Below, piece after piece: positions 43,326 to 52,433 of a DNA stretch of 64,000 nucleotides (positions are counted from its first letter, which is position 1; the number at the start of each line of letters is the position of its first letter). This DNA is from Gemmata palustris (lineage in GTDB: Bacteria; Planctomycetota; Planctomycetia; Gemmatales; Gemmataceae). The stretch is taken from positions 1 to 64,000 of the forward strand of contig NZ_JAGKQQ010000002.1 of NCBI RefSeq assembly GCF_017939745.1, given 5' to 3'. The notes under the pieces are model-generated. The model was not told the DNA's origin. It was given only the letters and a program-made list of their open reading frames with translations, and did not search any database. The position numbers and the translations under genes are program-made.

Positions 43326-45160
43326 ACCGCGAACACCTTCTAGCGTTCCTGTGGCTCCGCTGGCGCCTGCGGATCAACCAGTTCCGCAAAGCGGGAGCGC
43401 TGAACGCCGCGCTCTTTATCGTCTTCGTTGTCTCCACACTGATCGCCGCGGTCGGGTTGCTCGTGACCGGGTTCTTGGTCGGGCTCCTGGCCCTCCCCCA
43501 CGCCTCCCCCACGGTGCGGTTGCTCGTGTGGGACGGTGTGGTTCTCGCGTTCCTGTTCTTCTGGATGATCGGCCTACTCACCGAGCTCCAGCGCGCGGAA
43601 GGGCTGGCCCTCGATAAGGTGATGCACCTGCCGGTGTCCCCGTCCGGCGCGTTCGTCATCAACTACATCAGTTCCCTGTTTAGTCTGACACTGATCGCGT
43701 TCACGCCCGGGATGGTCGGGCTGATTCTCGGCCAAGTGTGCGCCGGGTCGGTGGTCACGCTTTTGGCCCTGCCGCTCCTGGCGGCGTTCGTGCTGGCGGT
43801 CACCGGGCTCACGTACCAGTTCCAGGGCTGGCTCGCGTCACTCATGGCCAACCCGCGCCGGCGCCGGGCGGTGATTGTGGGCATAACGGCCGGGTTCATC
43901 CTGCTGGCTCAGTTGCCGAACCTGCTGAACGTGACCCGTCCGTGGGACGACCGGACCAAAACTGATGCGAAAGCGCAATGGAACGAACAGCGCGCCGCAG
44001 CGAGCGCGGACCTCGCCGCCAAGAAAATCACCCCGGAAGAGTACCAGCAGCGGGAGAAAGACCTCCAGAACGAGCACAACGAACGACAAATTAAGGAATC
44101 ACTCCGGGCACTGGAACAGACCGAGCGCATCGCCCGGATCGCCAGTACCGTGTTCCCACCCGGGTGGCTCGCACTCGGCACCTCGGAGCTGGCCACCGGA
44201 GCCGTCGCTCCCGCTCTGCTCGGGACACTCGGGTTGGGGCTCATTGGGGTCGTAAGCCTCCGGCGCGCGTACCGGACGACGGTCCGGCTCTACACCGGGG
44301 CGTTTACCGGACAGAGCCGCCGGCCCGCGCCCGTGCGCAGCGCCCCGGTCGATCCGAGCCGCGTGCGCCTACTGGAGCGCTCCATCCCGTGGGTCTCGGA
44401 ACAAGCCTCAGTGGTCGCGTTCACCACGTTCCGGTCGCTGGTTCGGGCGCCGGAAGTGAAGATGGTGCTCATCGCGCCCTTCATCATGCTGATCGTGTTC
44501 GGTGGAAGCGCGGTGTCCGCAAAAGCCGAAATACCCGCCGCCGTCCGGCCACTGATCGCGCTCGGGTCCGGGATCGCGGTACTGTTCTTGTGTGGGGTGC
44601 AACTGATCGGGAACCAGTTCGGGTACGACCGGTCCGGGTTCCGGGCCTACGTCCTCTCCCCGGCCCCGCGGCGCGAGATCCTCCTGGGTAAGAACCTGGC
44701 GCTGGCCCCGTTCGGCGTGGGTATGGGGTTGATCGTGGTCCTGATCGCGGGGATCGCGTACCCGATGCGGATCGACCACTACCCCGCGGTGGCCGCCCAG
44801 TTGGTGACCGCGTACCTCCTGCTCTGCTTACTGGCGAACGCGCTTTCGATCCTGTCCCCGATCCGGATGGCCGCGGGGTCCATGCAACCGAGTCGCGTGA
44901 AAATGCTCCCCGTGTTGCTCCAGATGGCATTTCTGGCGGTTCTTCCCGTCGTACTACTTCCGGTCGCGATCCCGTTGGGCGTCGAGTTACTTCTGGCCGA
45001 GCTGAGCGAAATCCGAGGGTGGCCGGTATCCCTGGTCCTGTCGGTGCTCGGGCTGGGAATTGCGGCCCTCACTTACCGAGCCGTGCTGTCAAGCGAGGGG
45101 CGCTGGCTGGCACTCCGCGAGAAAGCCATCCTGGAAATCGTTACGCACAAGGAAGAGTGA
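43322..45160 (+). CDS. ABC transporter permease
   Basis: A 612-residue membrane protein with about 12 predicted membrane segments (for example FIVFVVSTLIAAVGLLVTGFL and FLCGVQLIGNQFGYDRSGFR). A charged region (LAAKKITPEEYQQREKDLQ) near residue 220-260 forms a cytoplasmic loop. It is paired with the ATPase upstream. The substrate is not clear. The start is GTG 43322, inside the ATPase stop. Confidence 0.78.
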   Translation: MNREHLLAFLWLRWRLRINQFRKAGALNAALFIVFVVSTLIAAVGLLVTGFLVGLLALPHASPTVRLLVWDGVVLAFLFFWMIGLLTELQRAEGLALDKVMHLPVSPSGAFVINYISSLFSLTLIAFTPGMVGLILGQVCAGSVVTLLALPLLAAFVLAVTGLTYQFQGWLASLMANPRRRRAVIVGITAGFILLAQLPNLLNVTRPWDDRTKTDAKAQWNEQRAAASADLAAKKITPEEYQQREKDLQNEHNERQIKESLRALEQTERIARIASTVFPPGWLALGTSELATGAVAPALLGTLGLGLIGVVSLRRAYRTTVRLYTGAFTGQSRRPAPVRSAPVDPSRVRLLERSIPWVSEQASVVAFTTFRSLVRAPEVKMVLIAPFIMLIVFGGSAVSAKAEIPAAVRPLIALGSGIAVLFLCGVQLIGNQFGYDRSGFRAYVLSPAPRREILLGKNLALAPFGVGMGLIVVLIAGIAYPMRIDHYPAVAAQLVTAYLLLCLLANALSILSPIRMAAGSMQPSRVKMLPVLLQMAFLAVLPVVLLPVAIPLGVELLLAELSEIRGWPVSLVLSVLGLGIAALTYRAVLSSEGRWLALREKAILEIVTHKEE

Positions 45161-45288
45161 GTCGCGGCGCATAAAATCGAATTCGGGGTGCAAAAACGCA
45201 CCTCGACTCAATTCTGCGACGGATGCGGCGAATCACTGGCGGGGTCGTCACCACGCGGCCCCACACCACTTCCCCAACGAGAGAGACG

Positions 45289-46044
45289 ATGAGACACGTC
45301 CCACATGCGTTCCTGGCGTTCGGATTCGTTCTCGCAGCGACCGTCCCGGCCCGCGCCGACGACGCCGCGGACGCGCGGGCGCTGATCGAGAAAGCCGTCA
45401 AAGCGCACGGCGGGCAGGAGAAGCTCGAGAAGCTGCCGGCGATCGTCACCAAGTTCAAGGGCACGTTCCACGGCATGGGTGAGGGCATCCCGATGAGCGG
45501 CGAGATCTCCGTGCAGGGGGCGGACCGACAGCGGGTCGAAATTGAGGTGGAGGCCGGCGGGCAGAAGATCCCGATCACCATCGTCGTGACCAGCGACAAG
45601 GGCTGGACCAAGATCGCCAAGGACACCAAGGAGATGGACAAGGACGAGCTCAAGGAGGCGCTGGAACAGGCCCACGGCTCGTGGGTGGCCACCCTCGCCC
45701 CGCTCAAGGACAAAAAGTTCACCCTTTCGACCACCGGCGAGATGGAAATCGAGAAGCGGCCGGCGCTGGGCGTCAAGGTGTCGCACAAGGGGTACCGCGA
45801 CGTCGAACTCTATTTCGACAAGGAAACCGGGCTGCTGGTCAAAACCGAGGGCCGTGTGAAGGATGAGGGGACCGGCCAGGAGGTGACCGAAGAGTCGTTC
45901 CACAGCGAGTACAAGGACGTTCAGGGCACCAAACAGCCCATGAAGTTCACCGTGAAGCGGAACGGCAAGCTGTTCATGGAGGGCGAATCGTCCGAGGTTC
46001 TGCTCTCGGAGAAGCTCGACGCGAGTACGTTCACCAAGCCGTAA
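45289..46044 (+). CDS. Exported protein, lipoprotein-sorting-like fold
   Basis: A 251-residue protein with a signal peptide (HAFLAFGFVLAATVPARA). It begins with ADARALIEKAVKAHGG, and then beta strands such as FHGMGEGIPMSGEISV and FTLSTTGEMEIEKRPA. The start 'ALIEKAVKAHGGQEKL' is typical of planctomycete proteins related to LolA/LolB-like outer membrane lipoprotein-sorting folds. The family link is by pattern, not proven. It is likely in the periplasm. The downstream hairpin at 46061-46096 would end its transcript. Confidence 0.65.
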   Translation: MRHVPHAFLAFGFVLAATVPARADDAADARALIEKAVKAHGGQEKLEKLPAIVTKFKGTFHGMGEGIPMSGEISVQGADRQRVEIEVEAGGQKIPITIVVTSDKGWTKIAKDTKEMDKDELKEALEQAHGSWVATLAPLKDKKFTLSTTGEMEIEKRPALGVKVSHKGYRDVELYFDKETGLLVKTEGRVKDEGTGQEVTEESFHSEYKDVQGTKQPMKFTVKRNGKLFMEGESSEVLLSEKLDASTFTKP

Positions 46045-46060
46045 ATTGCGCGATCACTCA

Positions 46061-46096
46061 GGGGCGGACGCGGGGCACAGAGCCCGCGCCCGCCCC
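46061..46096 (+). terminator. Terminator-like hairpin
   Basis: Arms at 46061-46074 and 46083-46096 pair with one mismatch and an 8-base loop, followed by 'ttctattt'. It lies 17 bases after the exported-protein stop. Confidence 0.65.
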
Positions 46097-46150
46097 TTCT
46101 ATTTCGATGTGCCGCAGAGAAGCACCGGTATCGAACTTGCGTTGACATCG

Positions 46151-46219
46151 TGCGAGCGGCGCGGCGTAAGCCCGCCGGTGTTTAGGTGCCACCGGCGGGC
46201 TTACGCCGCGCCGCTCGCA
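46151..46219. repeat. Perfect 30-bp inverted repeat with a 9-base loop
   Basis: Arms at 46151-46180 and 46190-46219 are exact reverse complements. Its stem is GC-rich and very stable, and no T-run follows. It sits between the terminator-like hairpin and the glycosidase gene start at 46326. Confidence 0.9.
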
Positions 46220-46325
46220 ACCTGCCCAAGGTCTCCCCAAAATATCGAACTTAAGACGAGCAACGCACACGTCTGCCGATTAGAATGCGGCTCCGCACGG
46301 AGTTCTCCCCACCCCGGAGCCCCTC

Positions 46326-48641
46326 ATGTCTCTCCCCTCCCGCCGCGAGTTCGTTTGCGCTGCGGCCGTTGCCGGCACGGTCGGCGCCTCAGAAGGTCTA
46401 CTCCCCCTCGCCCCAGCCACTGAAGACGCGAAGCCCGATATTTGGGGGCGCACGATCCTGCCGCAACCGTTCGAGAAGGGGCCATTCCGTGAAGTGAAGG
46501 TTCCGGCCTGGGTGCAAGACAGCACCGGTGCGGGGTACACGCTCTCGGTCATGAGTAGTGCCCAGCGCAAAGACGCCGCGGACGCGGGCGTGACCATCAG
46601 CGAGATGGGGTTCGTCGATCCGTTCTACGCCTACTACGACAGCAAGCTCCTCAAACGGCGCAATCCGCACGTCGCACCCGACGGCCTCAAGAAAGACATC
46701 GCCGAGTACCAGAAGCTCGGCGTGCGCATCCTCGGCGTGTACCCGCCGACGCTCCAGGCGGAAGTGTGGGAACGGCACCCCGAGTGGCGCCGGGTTTCAA
46801 CCGACACCGACCAGATTCCCGAAATCGACCTGAAGAAATTTCCGCACGGCGGGATGCTCTGTCCGCTCGGGCCGTATGGCGATTTCTTCATCGACGTGCT
46901 CGCGGAAATCGTCACCGAGTTCCCGGCCGTGAGCGCTTTCAGTTTCGACGGATTGCACCACGGCGGTGGGTGTTATTGCCGCATTTGTCGCGCGAATTAC
47001 AAGAAGGACACGGGTAACGCGATCCCCAAGCGCGACATGCAGAGCGAGGACTTCCGCAAGTACCTGCACTGGGCCGACCGCAAGCTCGAAGATCTCGTTC
47101 AGCGGATGCAGACGCGCCTCAAGACGATCAACCCCGACATCGCGCTCGTGACCTGGACCACCAACGCGGGGCGCTTCGGGCACCTGCTCGACATCCCGCG
47201 GAACATGTCCGCCCGGATGAACCTCCTGTTCGACGCGCCGGACCAGGAGTTCTGGCTGGACGAGACGAACCGCGGGTCGAGCATCGTCCCGGCGTTCGGC
47301 GTGGCCTACGTCTGGGCCGTGTCGAACCACCGCGTCGCGTTCGCGGAACCGTACCTGATGAGCCGCGGGAACCCCTACGGCAAGGACAGCTTCCCGGCGC
47401 ACGAGATCGAGCGCCGGATGATGCTCGCGCTCACACACGGCGCCGGGCCGAGCCTCGCGGTGCTTCAACCCGACAACCTGAAACCCGCGGTGACACACTG
47501 CCTGGCCGAAGTGAAAAAACGGAAGCCCTGGCTGACGCACAAAGAGCCCGAGCCGTGGGCCGCGATCCTGGTGAGCGATAACACCCGTGCGTTCTACGGC
47601 CGGAACCCCGGGCACGTGGAAGACCGCTACCTCGCGAACGTGTTCGGCTTCTTCCGCGCGGCGCTGGAAGAGCACCTGCCCGTTACGCTCATTAACGACT
47701 GGAATCTCACGCCCGCTGACCTCGCGAAGTACAAGGTGCTGGTGCTGCCGAACGCCGCGTGCCTTGATAACGCGCAGTGCGACGCGATCCGGAAGTTCGT
47801 CGAGCGCGGCGGCGGTCTGGTCGCAAGCCTCGACACGGGACTGTGCGACGAGTTCGGCACGCCGCGCAAAACTCCGGCGCTGACCGAAGTGCTCGGGACT
47901 ACCCACAAGGGGGTCGCGGTCGCGGGGAAGATTGATGACAAGATCGATGAGAACTTCGCACGCACGCTCCCGCCGGAATACTGGGCGAAGCGAAAAGGCG
48001 TGTGGGACTTCAAACGTGTTGGAAACGCGCAGTCTTTCCTCGAAGCCGAGAAGCTCACGGAACTGCTCGGCAAGGCGCTCGTGACCTTCAAGGGGCCGGT
48101 CGCGCGCGTCGAGGCGCGGACCGGGAGCTCCGTCGACGCGACCGTGCGCACGAAGGACAGCACGCAGGAACCGGAACTACCCGCGGTAGTGTCGCACAAA
48201 TTCGAGAGCGGGAAGGCCGTGTACCTCGCGGCCGGTATCGATGCGGCCCACTACTCGTCGTCCTACCCGTACTACCGGCTCGTTCTGACGGGCGCCATGC
48301 GCGCGGTCGCGAGTACACCGCCCCCGGTCGAAGTCAAAGCGCCGATGTGCGTGCAGGTGAGCACCGTGCGCCAGAAGAAGAACGGCGAGCGACTCGTAAT
48401 CCACCTGTTCAATGACGTGAACACAACCGCGGGCCACGGGCACCCGGCGGAAGAGGTTCCGCTCCGCGAAGAGGTGATCCCGATTCACGACATTGAGGTC
48501 ACGTTGAAGGGTTACAACGTGAAGGAGGTGCGCCAGGAACCGGGCGCACACGGCCTGAAGTTCATCAAAACCGGTGACGCAGTTACGTTCACCGTGCCGA
48601 AGCTCCGGGTTCACGCAATGGCGGTGGTGGAGTTGGGTTGA
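46326..48641 (+). CDS. Tat-exported glycosidase-like protein with beta-galactosidase trimerisation-like domain
   Basis: A 771-residue protein with a twin-arginine leader (SRREFVCAAAVAGTVGAS). The central region holds a TIM-barrel-type segment: SISEMGFVDPFYAYYD, RILGVYPPTLQ, SAFSFDGLHHGGGCYCRICR with a C-x2-C pair, and DIALVTWTTNAG. A later region (WAAILVSDNTRAFYG, VLVLPNAACLDNAQCDAI, GGGLVASLDTGL) resembles the glutamine-amidotransferase-like trimerisation domain of GH42 beta-galactosidases. The C-terminus is beta-rich. Together these suggest a glycoside hydrolase of uncharacterised group, acting in the periplasm or at the surface. The catalytic acids are not identified. Confidence 0.65.
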   Translation: MSLPSRREFVCAAAVAGTVGASEGLLPLAPATEDAKPDIWGRTILPQPFEKGPFREVKVPAWVQDSTGAGYTLSVMSSAQRKDAADAGVTISEMGFVDPFYAYYDSKLLKRRNPHVAPDGLKKDIAEYQKLGVRILGVYPPTLQAEVWERHPEWRRVSTDTDQIPEIDLKKFPHGGMLCPLGPYGDFFIDVLAEIVTEFPAVSAFSFDGLHHGGGCYCRICRANYKKDTGNAIPKRDMQSEDFRKYLHWADRKLEDLVQRMQTRLKTINPDIALVTWTTNAGRFGHLLDIPRNMSARMNLLFDAPDQEFWLDETNRGSSIVPAFGVAYVWAVSNHRVAFAEPYLMSRGNPYGKDSFPAHEIERRMMLALTHGAGPSLAVLQPDNLKPAVTHCLAEVKKRKPWLTHKEPEPWAAILVSDNTRAFYGRNPGHVEDRYLANVFGFFRAALEEHLPVTLINDWNLTPADLAKYKVLVLPNAACLDNAQCDAIRKFVERGGGLVASLDTGLCDEFGTPRKTPALTEVLGTTHKGVAVAGKIDDKIDENFARTLPPEYWAKRKGVWDFKRVGNAQSFLEAEKLTELLGKALVTFKGPVARVEARTGSSVDATVRTKDSTQEPELPAVVSHKFESGKAVYLAAGIDAAHYSSSYPYYRLVLTGAMRAVASTPPPVEVKAPMCVQVSTVRQKKNGERLVIHLFNDVNTTAGHGHPAEEVPLREEVIPIHDIEVTLKGYNVKEVRQEPGAHGLKFIKTGDAVTFTVPKLRVHAMAVVELG

Positions 48642-48652
48642 CAGCGGAGGTA

Positions 48653-49078
48653 TCACCGCAACTCGGGGAACAACCCTACTTCCGCGAGTAAACGGCGCAG
48701 AGCGACCATCTCGATCGCGTTCATGCAAAGGATCGCGACGGTGGCCCGCCCCGTACCCGTGAGGCCGGCCAGTTCACCGGGCGGGTCAACCGCCCACTCG
48801 AAATGCTGGTCCCATTCGTCACACCGCGGGTTAAAGAGTGGAACGCGCTCTTTCGTTTCGGGATCAGTACCTTCGGCAGCGGTCCACTTCTGCGCGTTAC
48901 AGTGCGGGCACGTAAGGGCAAGGTTGCTCAGTTCGTTGGTACCGCCGGCACTGCGGGGGGAAATGTGGTCAATCGGGAAAGTTGCTACCTGCCCACGGGT
49001 CGGCAAGTGGCAGTATTCGCAGCGGTGCCCGGCTCGCGCGGCAACCTCGGCTCGGCGAACGTCCGAAAACGCGCTCAC
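48653..49078 (-). CDS. HNH endonuclease
   Basis: A 141-residue nuclease. It has C20-x2-C23 and C57-x2-C60, which together bind a structural zinc, and the HNH core DHISPRSAGGTNELSNLAL, with D37-H38, N52 and H59-x-N61. The start is GTG 49078, which overlaps the stop of the upstream gene by 4 bases (GTGA), so the two genes form a translationally coupled pair. The longer frame to 49177 would run into that gene. The C-terminal part (residues about 95-141) is leucine-rich and may be a dimer or target domain. DNA target is unknown. Confidence 0.85.
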   Translation of the reverse strand: MSAFSDVRRAEVAARAGHRCEYCHLPTRGQVATFPIDHISPRSAGGTNELSNLALTCPHCNAQKWTAAEGTDPETKERVPLFNPRCDEWDQHFEWAVDPPGELAGLTGTGRATVAILCMNAIEMVALRRLLAEVGLFPELR

Positions 49079-49350
49079 GCCGGGGGAACCACTTCGGGAC
49101 AAACGGCCGTCAATCGACGGAGCGCGACTTCGGCTTCGAGTTTCTCGACGGAGCGCTGCTGCGTGAACGTGACCCACGCGAGCAGTTCAGCCCGTTCCGT
49201 GTCGGTTAGGGACTCTTTGCGCTCACCGAGTTCGAGCACCCGACGGTCCAGTTCGGCCGGGAGCGTGTACCCGGCTATTCGGCGCAGCGCGACCGCGGAC
49301 GACACCAGAGCGGCTTGCCAAGCGGGTTCGGTAGGAGCTATCGTTGACAT
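49075..49350 (-). CDS. Small protein coupled to the HNH nuclease gene
   Basis: A 91-residue, mainly helical, leucine/glutamate-rich protein (LPAELDRRVLELGERKESL). I do not recognise a family. It overlaps the nuclease start and is the first gene of the pair. Such a small soluble partner in front of an HNH enzyme could be an inhibitor, a specificity factor or an unrelated cofactor. The downstream gene is too small for a restriction-modification set and no methyltransferase is near. Confidence 0.6.
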   Translation of the reverse strand: MSTIAPTEPAWQAALVSSAVALRRIAGYTLPAELDRRVLELGERKESLTDTERAELLAWVTFTQQRSVEKLEAEVALRRLTAVCPEVVPPA

Positions 49351-49418
49351 CAGTTCGCCCTCTCAGACTGCTCGAATTCTAACGTACCGGGCCGCGAATC
49401 GCTACGGCTCACTGAACA

Positions 49419-49958
49419 CTACCCCTCTCCCTGCCCGCCTTCGGGCTTCTCGTCCGGGGCCGCGCGCATACTCGTCTTGCGCTCCACGACCTTGCGCACG
49501 TGGGCCAGTTCGTGGAGCGTCCCGCGCACCGCCAGGCGCGACTCCCGCACCAGCACGCTCGCGCCGAACAGCAGCGCGGAGGCCCCCAGCAACCCGAACC
49601 CGATCGGCACCCACTCCATCATGCGTCCGGCGGACGCGGACAGACCGACCGCGAGACTCGCACCGACCAACAGCCCGATCGCCATGTACAGCGTGACGAC
49701 CGCCGATTGCAGCATGTGCAGCCGGGCGGTGAGGAAATCGATCTGCTCCGCGATCAGGGCGCGTTTTTCGACCACCTCCGGCGCGGCCGACACGTCGGGC
49801 AACCCTTCCGCTTCCGTGGCGAGCGCGCGGATGCGGTCCACGACGCGCCCGAGCCGATTCGATGTGGACAGCACCAACGTGCCGGACGCGGAAATGAGCA
49901 CCGCGGGTGTAATCATGGCCCCGAGAATTTCGCCCGCGCCCAGAAACGGTATCGGCAT
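49419..49958 (-). CDS. DUF2721 family membrane protein
   Basis: A 179-residue protein with three probable membrane segments (MITPAVLISASGTLVLS, VVTLYMAIGLLVGASLAVG, VPIGFGLLGASALLFGASVLV). The first block 'ITPAVLISASGTLVLSTSNRLGRVVDRIR' and the middle 'LIAEQIDFLTARLHML' are the DUF2721 pattern. Function is unknown. The C-terminus is charged and probably cytoplasmic. It is divergent from the amidohydrolase gene at 50067. Confidence 0.75.
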   Translation of the reverse strand: MPIPFLGAGEILGAMITPAVLISASGTLVLSTSNRLGRVVDRIRALATEAEGLPDVSAAPEVVEKRALIAEQIDFLTARLHMLQSAVVTLYMAIGLLVGASLAVGLSASAGRMMEWVPIGFGLLGASALLFGASVLVRESRLAVRGTLHELAHVRKVVERKTSMRAAPDEKPEGGQGEG

Positions 49959-50066
49959 GCGTGGTCCCCTATATGGAATTCATAGTAGTGGGCACTCCGT
50001 GTGCCGTTGCCCTCCCCTCTCCGCTCGGCGACAATCACCAGTCCCGTTTTCGTCACAGGACACACC

Positions 50067-51506
50067 ATGCGATTGCTTTCCCTGTTCGCTCTTCTCGCGT
50101 TCCCCACGTTCGCACTCGCGCAAAAGGACGCGGCCATCAAATCCGCCGCCACACACGCGGACGCGAACTGGCCCGCGGCCCTCAAAATCTGGAACTGGGC
50201 GGAACCGGGCTACCAGGAGAAGAAATCCGCTGAGGAACTCGCCGCGGTTGCGGAGAAGGCCGGGTTCAAAGTGACGAAGGGCGTCGCGAAGATTCCCACC
50301 GCGTTCACCGCGGAGTTCGGGAGCGGGAAGCCGGTCATCGGCATTCTGGGCGAGTTCGATGCGCTCCCGGAGTTGTCGCAGGAAGCGGTCCCGTTCCGCA
50401 GTCCGCGTAAGGACGGTAACGGATACGGCCACGCCTGCGGGCACCACCTGTTCGGCACCGCGTCGCTCTCCGCGAGCATCGCCATCGCGGAACAAATCAA
50501 GGCCGGCAAGTTGAAGGGGACGATCCGCTTCTACATGTGCCCGGCGGAAGAAGGTGGGGCCGCGAAAGTGTTCATGGCGCGGGCCGGGCTGTTCGACGAC
50601 TGCGACACCGTGCTGCACTGGCACCCCGGGGCGCGGAACAGCGCCGGCGACGCGAGCTGCCTCGCGCGGATCGCGGTGAAGTTCCGGTTCCACGGCACCG
50701 CGGCGCACGCGGCCGGGTCACCGGAAAAGGGCCGCAGCGCGCTCGATGCGCTCGTGCTCACGATGCACGGCGTCGAGTTACTGCGCGAGCACACCCCGGA
50801 CGGTACGCGCTTGCACCACACGGTCACGTCGGGCGGCGGGGCGGCGAACGTGGTGCCCGAGTTCGCGGAGGGCTTCTTCTACGTGCGCCACCCGAAAGCG
50901 GACGTGGTGCAGAAGCTCTACCCGCGCGTGCTGAAGTGCGCCCAGGCCGGCGCGCTCGCCACGGAAACGAAGCTCGAAGTCGCGTACCTCGGCGGCACGA
51001 TGGAGATCCTGCCCAACGACACACTCGCGCAGGTCGCGAAGAAGAACCTGACCGCGCTGAACGACCTCAAGTACGACGACACCGAAACGAGGTTCGCCCT
51101 CCGGTTGAGGGAGACGTTCCCCGACAAAGCGCCGCCGCTGGACGAGATCGAGCGCGTGTTCGATGTCTCCGGCAAGTCGAGTGGCGGGAGCACCGATGTG
51201 GGGGACGTGTCGTGGGTGGTGCCGGTCGTTGGGTTCGGTACCGCGTGCTGGGTGCCGGGCACGCCGGGGCACTCGTGGCAGGCGGTCGCGTGCGGCGGAA
51301 CGACGATCGCGAAGAAGGGCATGAACCTCGCCGCGCGCACGCTGGCCGCGACCGCTTACGACCTGTTCACCGACGCGGATTTGCGGGCGGCGGCAAAAAC
51401 GGAGCTGACGAAGCGGCTCGACGGCCGAAAGTACACCGCGATGTTGGAGAAGGACCAGCCCCCGCCGCTGGACTACCGCGACTCCAAACGCAAGGGCGGC
51501 GAGTGA
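50067..51506 (+). CDS. M20 family amidohydrolase (AbgB-like)
   Basis: A 479-residue metallo-hydrolase with a signal peptide (MRLLSLFALLAFPTFALA). It carries the M20D motifs: LGEFDALPELSQ near 94-105, GYGHACGHHLFG at 119-130 (H122, C124, H126) and CPAEEGGAA with the catalytic glutamates. The dimerisation-domain motif FHGTAAHAAGSPEKGRSAL and the last metal motif, GTPGHSWQAVAC, are present. AbgB-like enzymes cleave aminobenzoyl-glutamate; others cleave N-acyl amino acids. The substrate here is unknown. A leader peptide suggests an exported enzyme, unusual for this family. Confidence 0.88.
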   Translation: MRLLSLFALLAFPTFALAQKDAAIKSAATHADANWPAALKIWNWAEPGYQEKKSAEELAAVAEKAGFKVTKGVAKIPTAFTAEFGSGKPVIGILGEFDALPELSQEAVPFRSPRKDGNGYGHACGHHLFGTASLSASIAIAEQIKAGKLKGTIRFYMCPAEEGGAAKVFMARAGLFDDCDTVLHWHPGARNSAGDASCLARIAVKFRFHGTAAHAAGSPEKGRSALDALVLTMHGVELLREHTPDGTRLHHTVTSGGGAANVVPEFAEGFFYVRHPKADVVQKLYPRVLKCAQAGALATETKLEVAYLGGTMEILPNDTLAQVAKKNLTALNDLKYDDTETRFALRLRETFPDKAPPLDEIERVFDVSGKSSGGSTDVGDVSWVVPVVGFGTACWVPGTPGHSWQAVACGGTTIAKKGMNLAARTLAATAYDLFTDADLRAAAKTELTKRLDGRKYTAMLEKDQPPPLDYRDSKRKGGE

Positions 51507-51512
51507 CGGACA

Positions 51513-52415
51513 TCAGTAGTCGGCCGGAACCGGTAGACCGTCGCTCCGGTGGGAGAGCAGTCCCAGAGTGAACTCGTCGATCCCGGACCGAACGGACCGG
51601 ACGCTGCCGTCCACGAACGCGAACTGACAGATCCCGATGTGAGGGCCGCCGAATATCAGGCGCGAATCGGTGTCGGCGGTCGCGATCGGGAACCCCGGAC
51701 CGGCGGTTCGCGTCGAGCACACACTGTTGTGCCCATCGTAAGTGTTACAGTCCCAGGGGTAAGAACCAGAAAAGCCCTTGGGAATGTGTTTCTCACCGAC
51801 GAGCAGGGTGCAGCTCGTGCCGTCGGTGAATTCGGCCACGCGCACGCCGCGGAGGGCAACGAGCGCTCCGGTCGGCGGGACCACGAGCCCTTGATCGTTG
51901 CCCATCCTATCGGCCCCGTCGTCACCCGTTGTACCAATCGCGGCAGCGTAGTCCGCAACGGCCCCACCAACACTATTTGGGAACGCGCAACCCGGAGGTT
52001 GTACGAACCCTTTTGCCGTGTTCTGGCCAGGTACGCGGCGCGACGGGCAGAAATAAAGGGGAACGGGCGTGTTGAGGAACCCCGGGTCCAACAACTGCCC
52101 GATCCCGATCGAATTACCGTCCTCCGGCCATTTCCTGTACAGGTTGTCCTGCTCCAACTGTGGGAGGATGAACCAGGCCCAGGTTTGCGTTTCGCCCCGG
52201 TAGCGCGTCGGTGGGAAGTGCCCGCGCCCGTTCTCGTAGAGGTGACACGCCAGCCCGATCTGTTTCAAGTTATTCTGACACTTAGCGCGGTTCGCCGCTT
52301 CTCGAACCTTCTGCACCGCGGGCAACAGCAGCCCGATGAGGACACTGATAATCGCAATTACCACTAGCAACTCGATCAACGTGAACCCGCACCGACGCGC
52401 TCGTGCGTGCAACAT
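51513..52415 (-). CDS. DUF1559 protein with prepilin-type leader
   Basis: A 300-residue protein. The N-terminus CGFTLIELLVVIAIISVLIG is the type IV prepilin cleavage and methylation site with a membrane helix. DUF1559 follows, typical of planctomycetes (LPAVQKVREAANRAKCQNNL, then HLYENGRGHFPP). The C-terminal part contains GVRVAEFTDGTSCTLLVGEK and the end segment FAFVDGSVRSVRSGIDE that marks these proteins. It probably forms a surface or periplasmic pseudopilus-like structure. The gene overlaps none and lies after a zinc-ribbon protein on the same strand. Confidence 0.88.
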   Translation of the reverse strand: MLHARARRCGFTLIELLVVIAIISVLIGLLLPAVQKVREAANRAKCQNNLKQIGLACHLYENGRGHFPPTRYRGETQTWAWFILPQLEQDNLYRKWPEDGNSIGIGQLLDPGFLNTPVPLYFCPSRRVPGQNTAKGFVQPPGCAFPNSVGGAVADYAAAIGTTGDDGADRMGNDQGLVVPPTGALVALRGVRVAEFTDGTSCTLLVGEKHIPKGFSGSYPWDCNTYDGHNSVCSTRTAGPGFPIATADTDSRLIFGGPHIGICQFAFVDGSVRSVRSGIDEFTLGLLSHRSDGLPVPADY

Positions 52416-52433
52416 GATTGACCCTCGAAGTGG

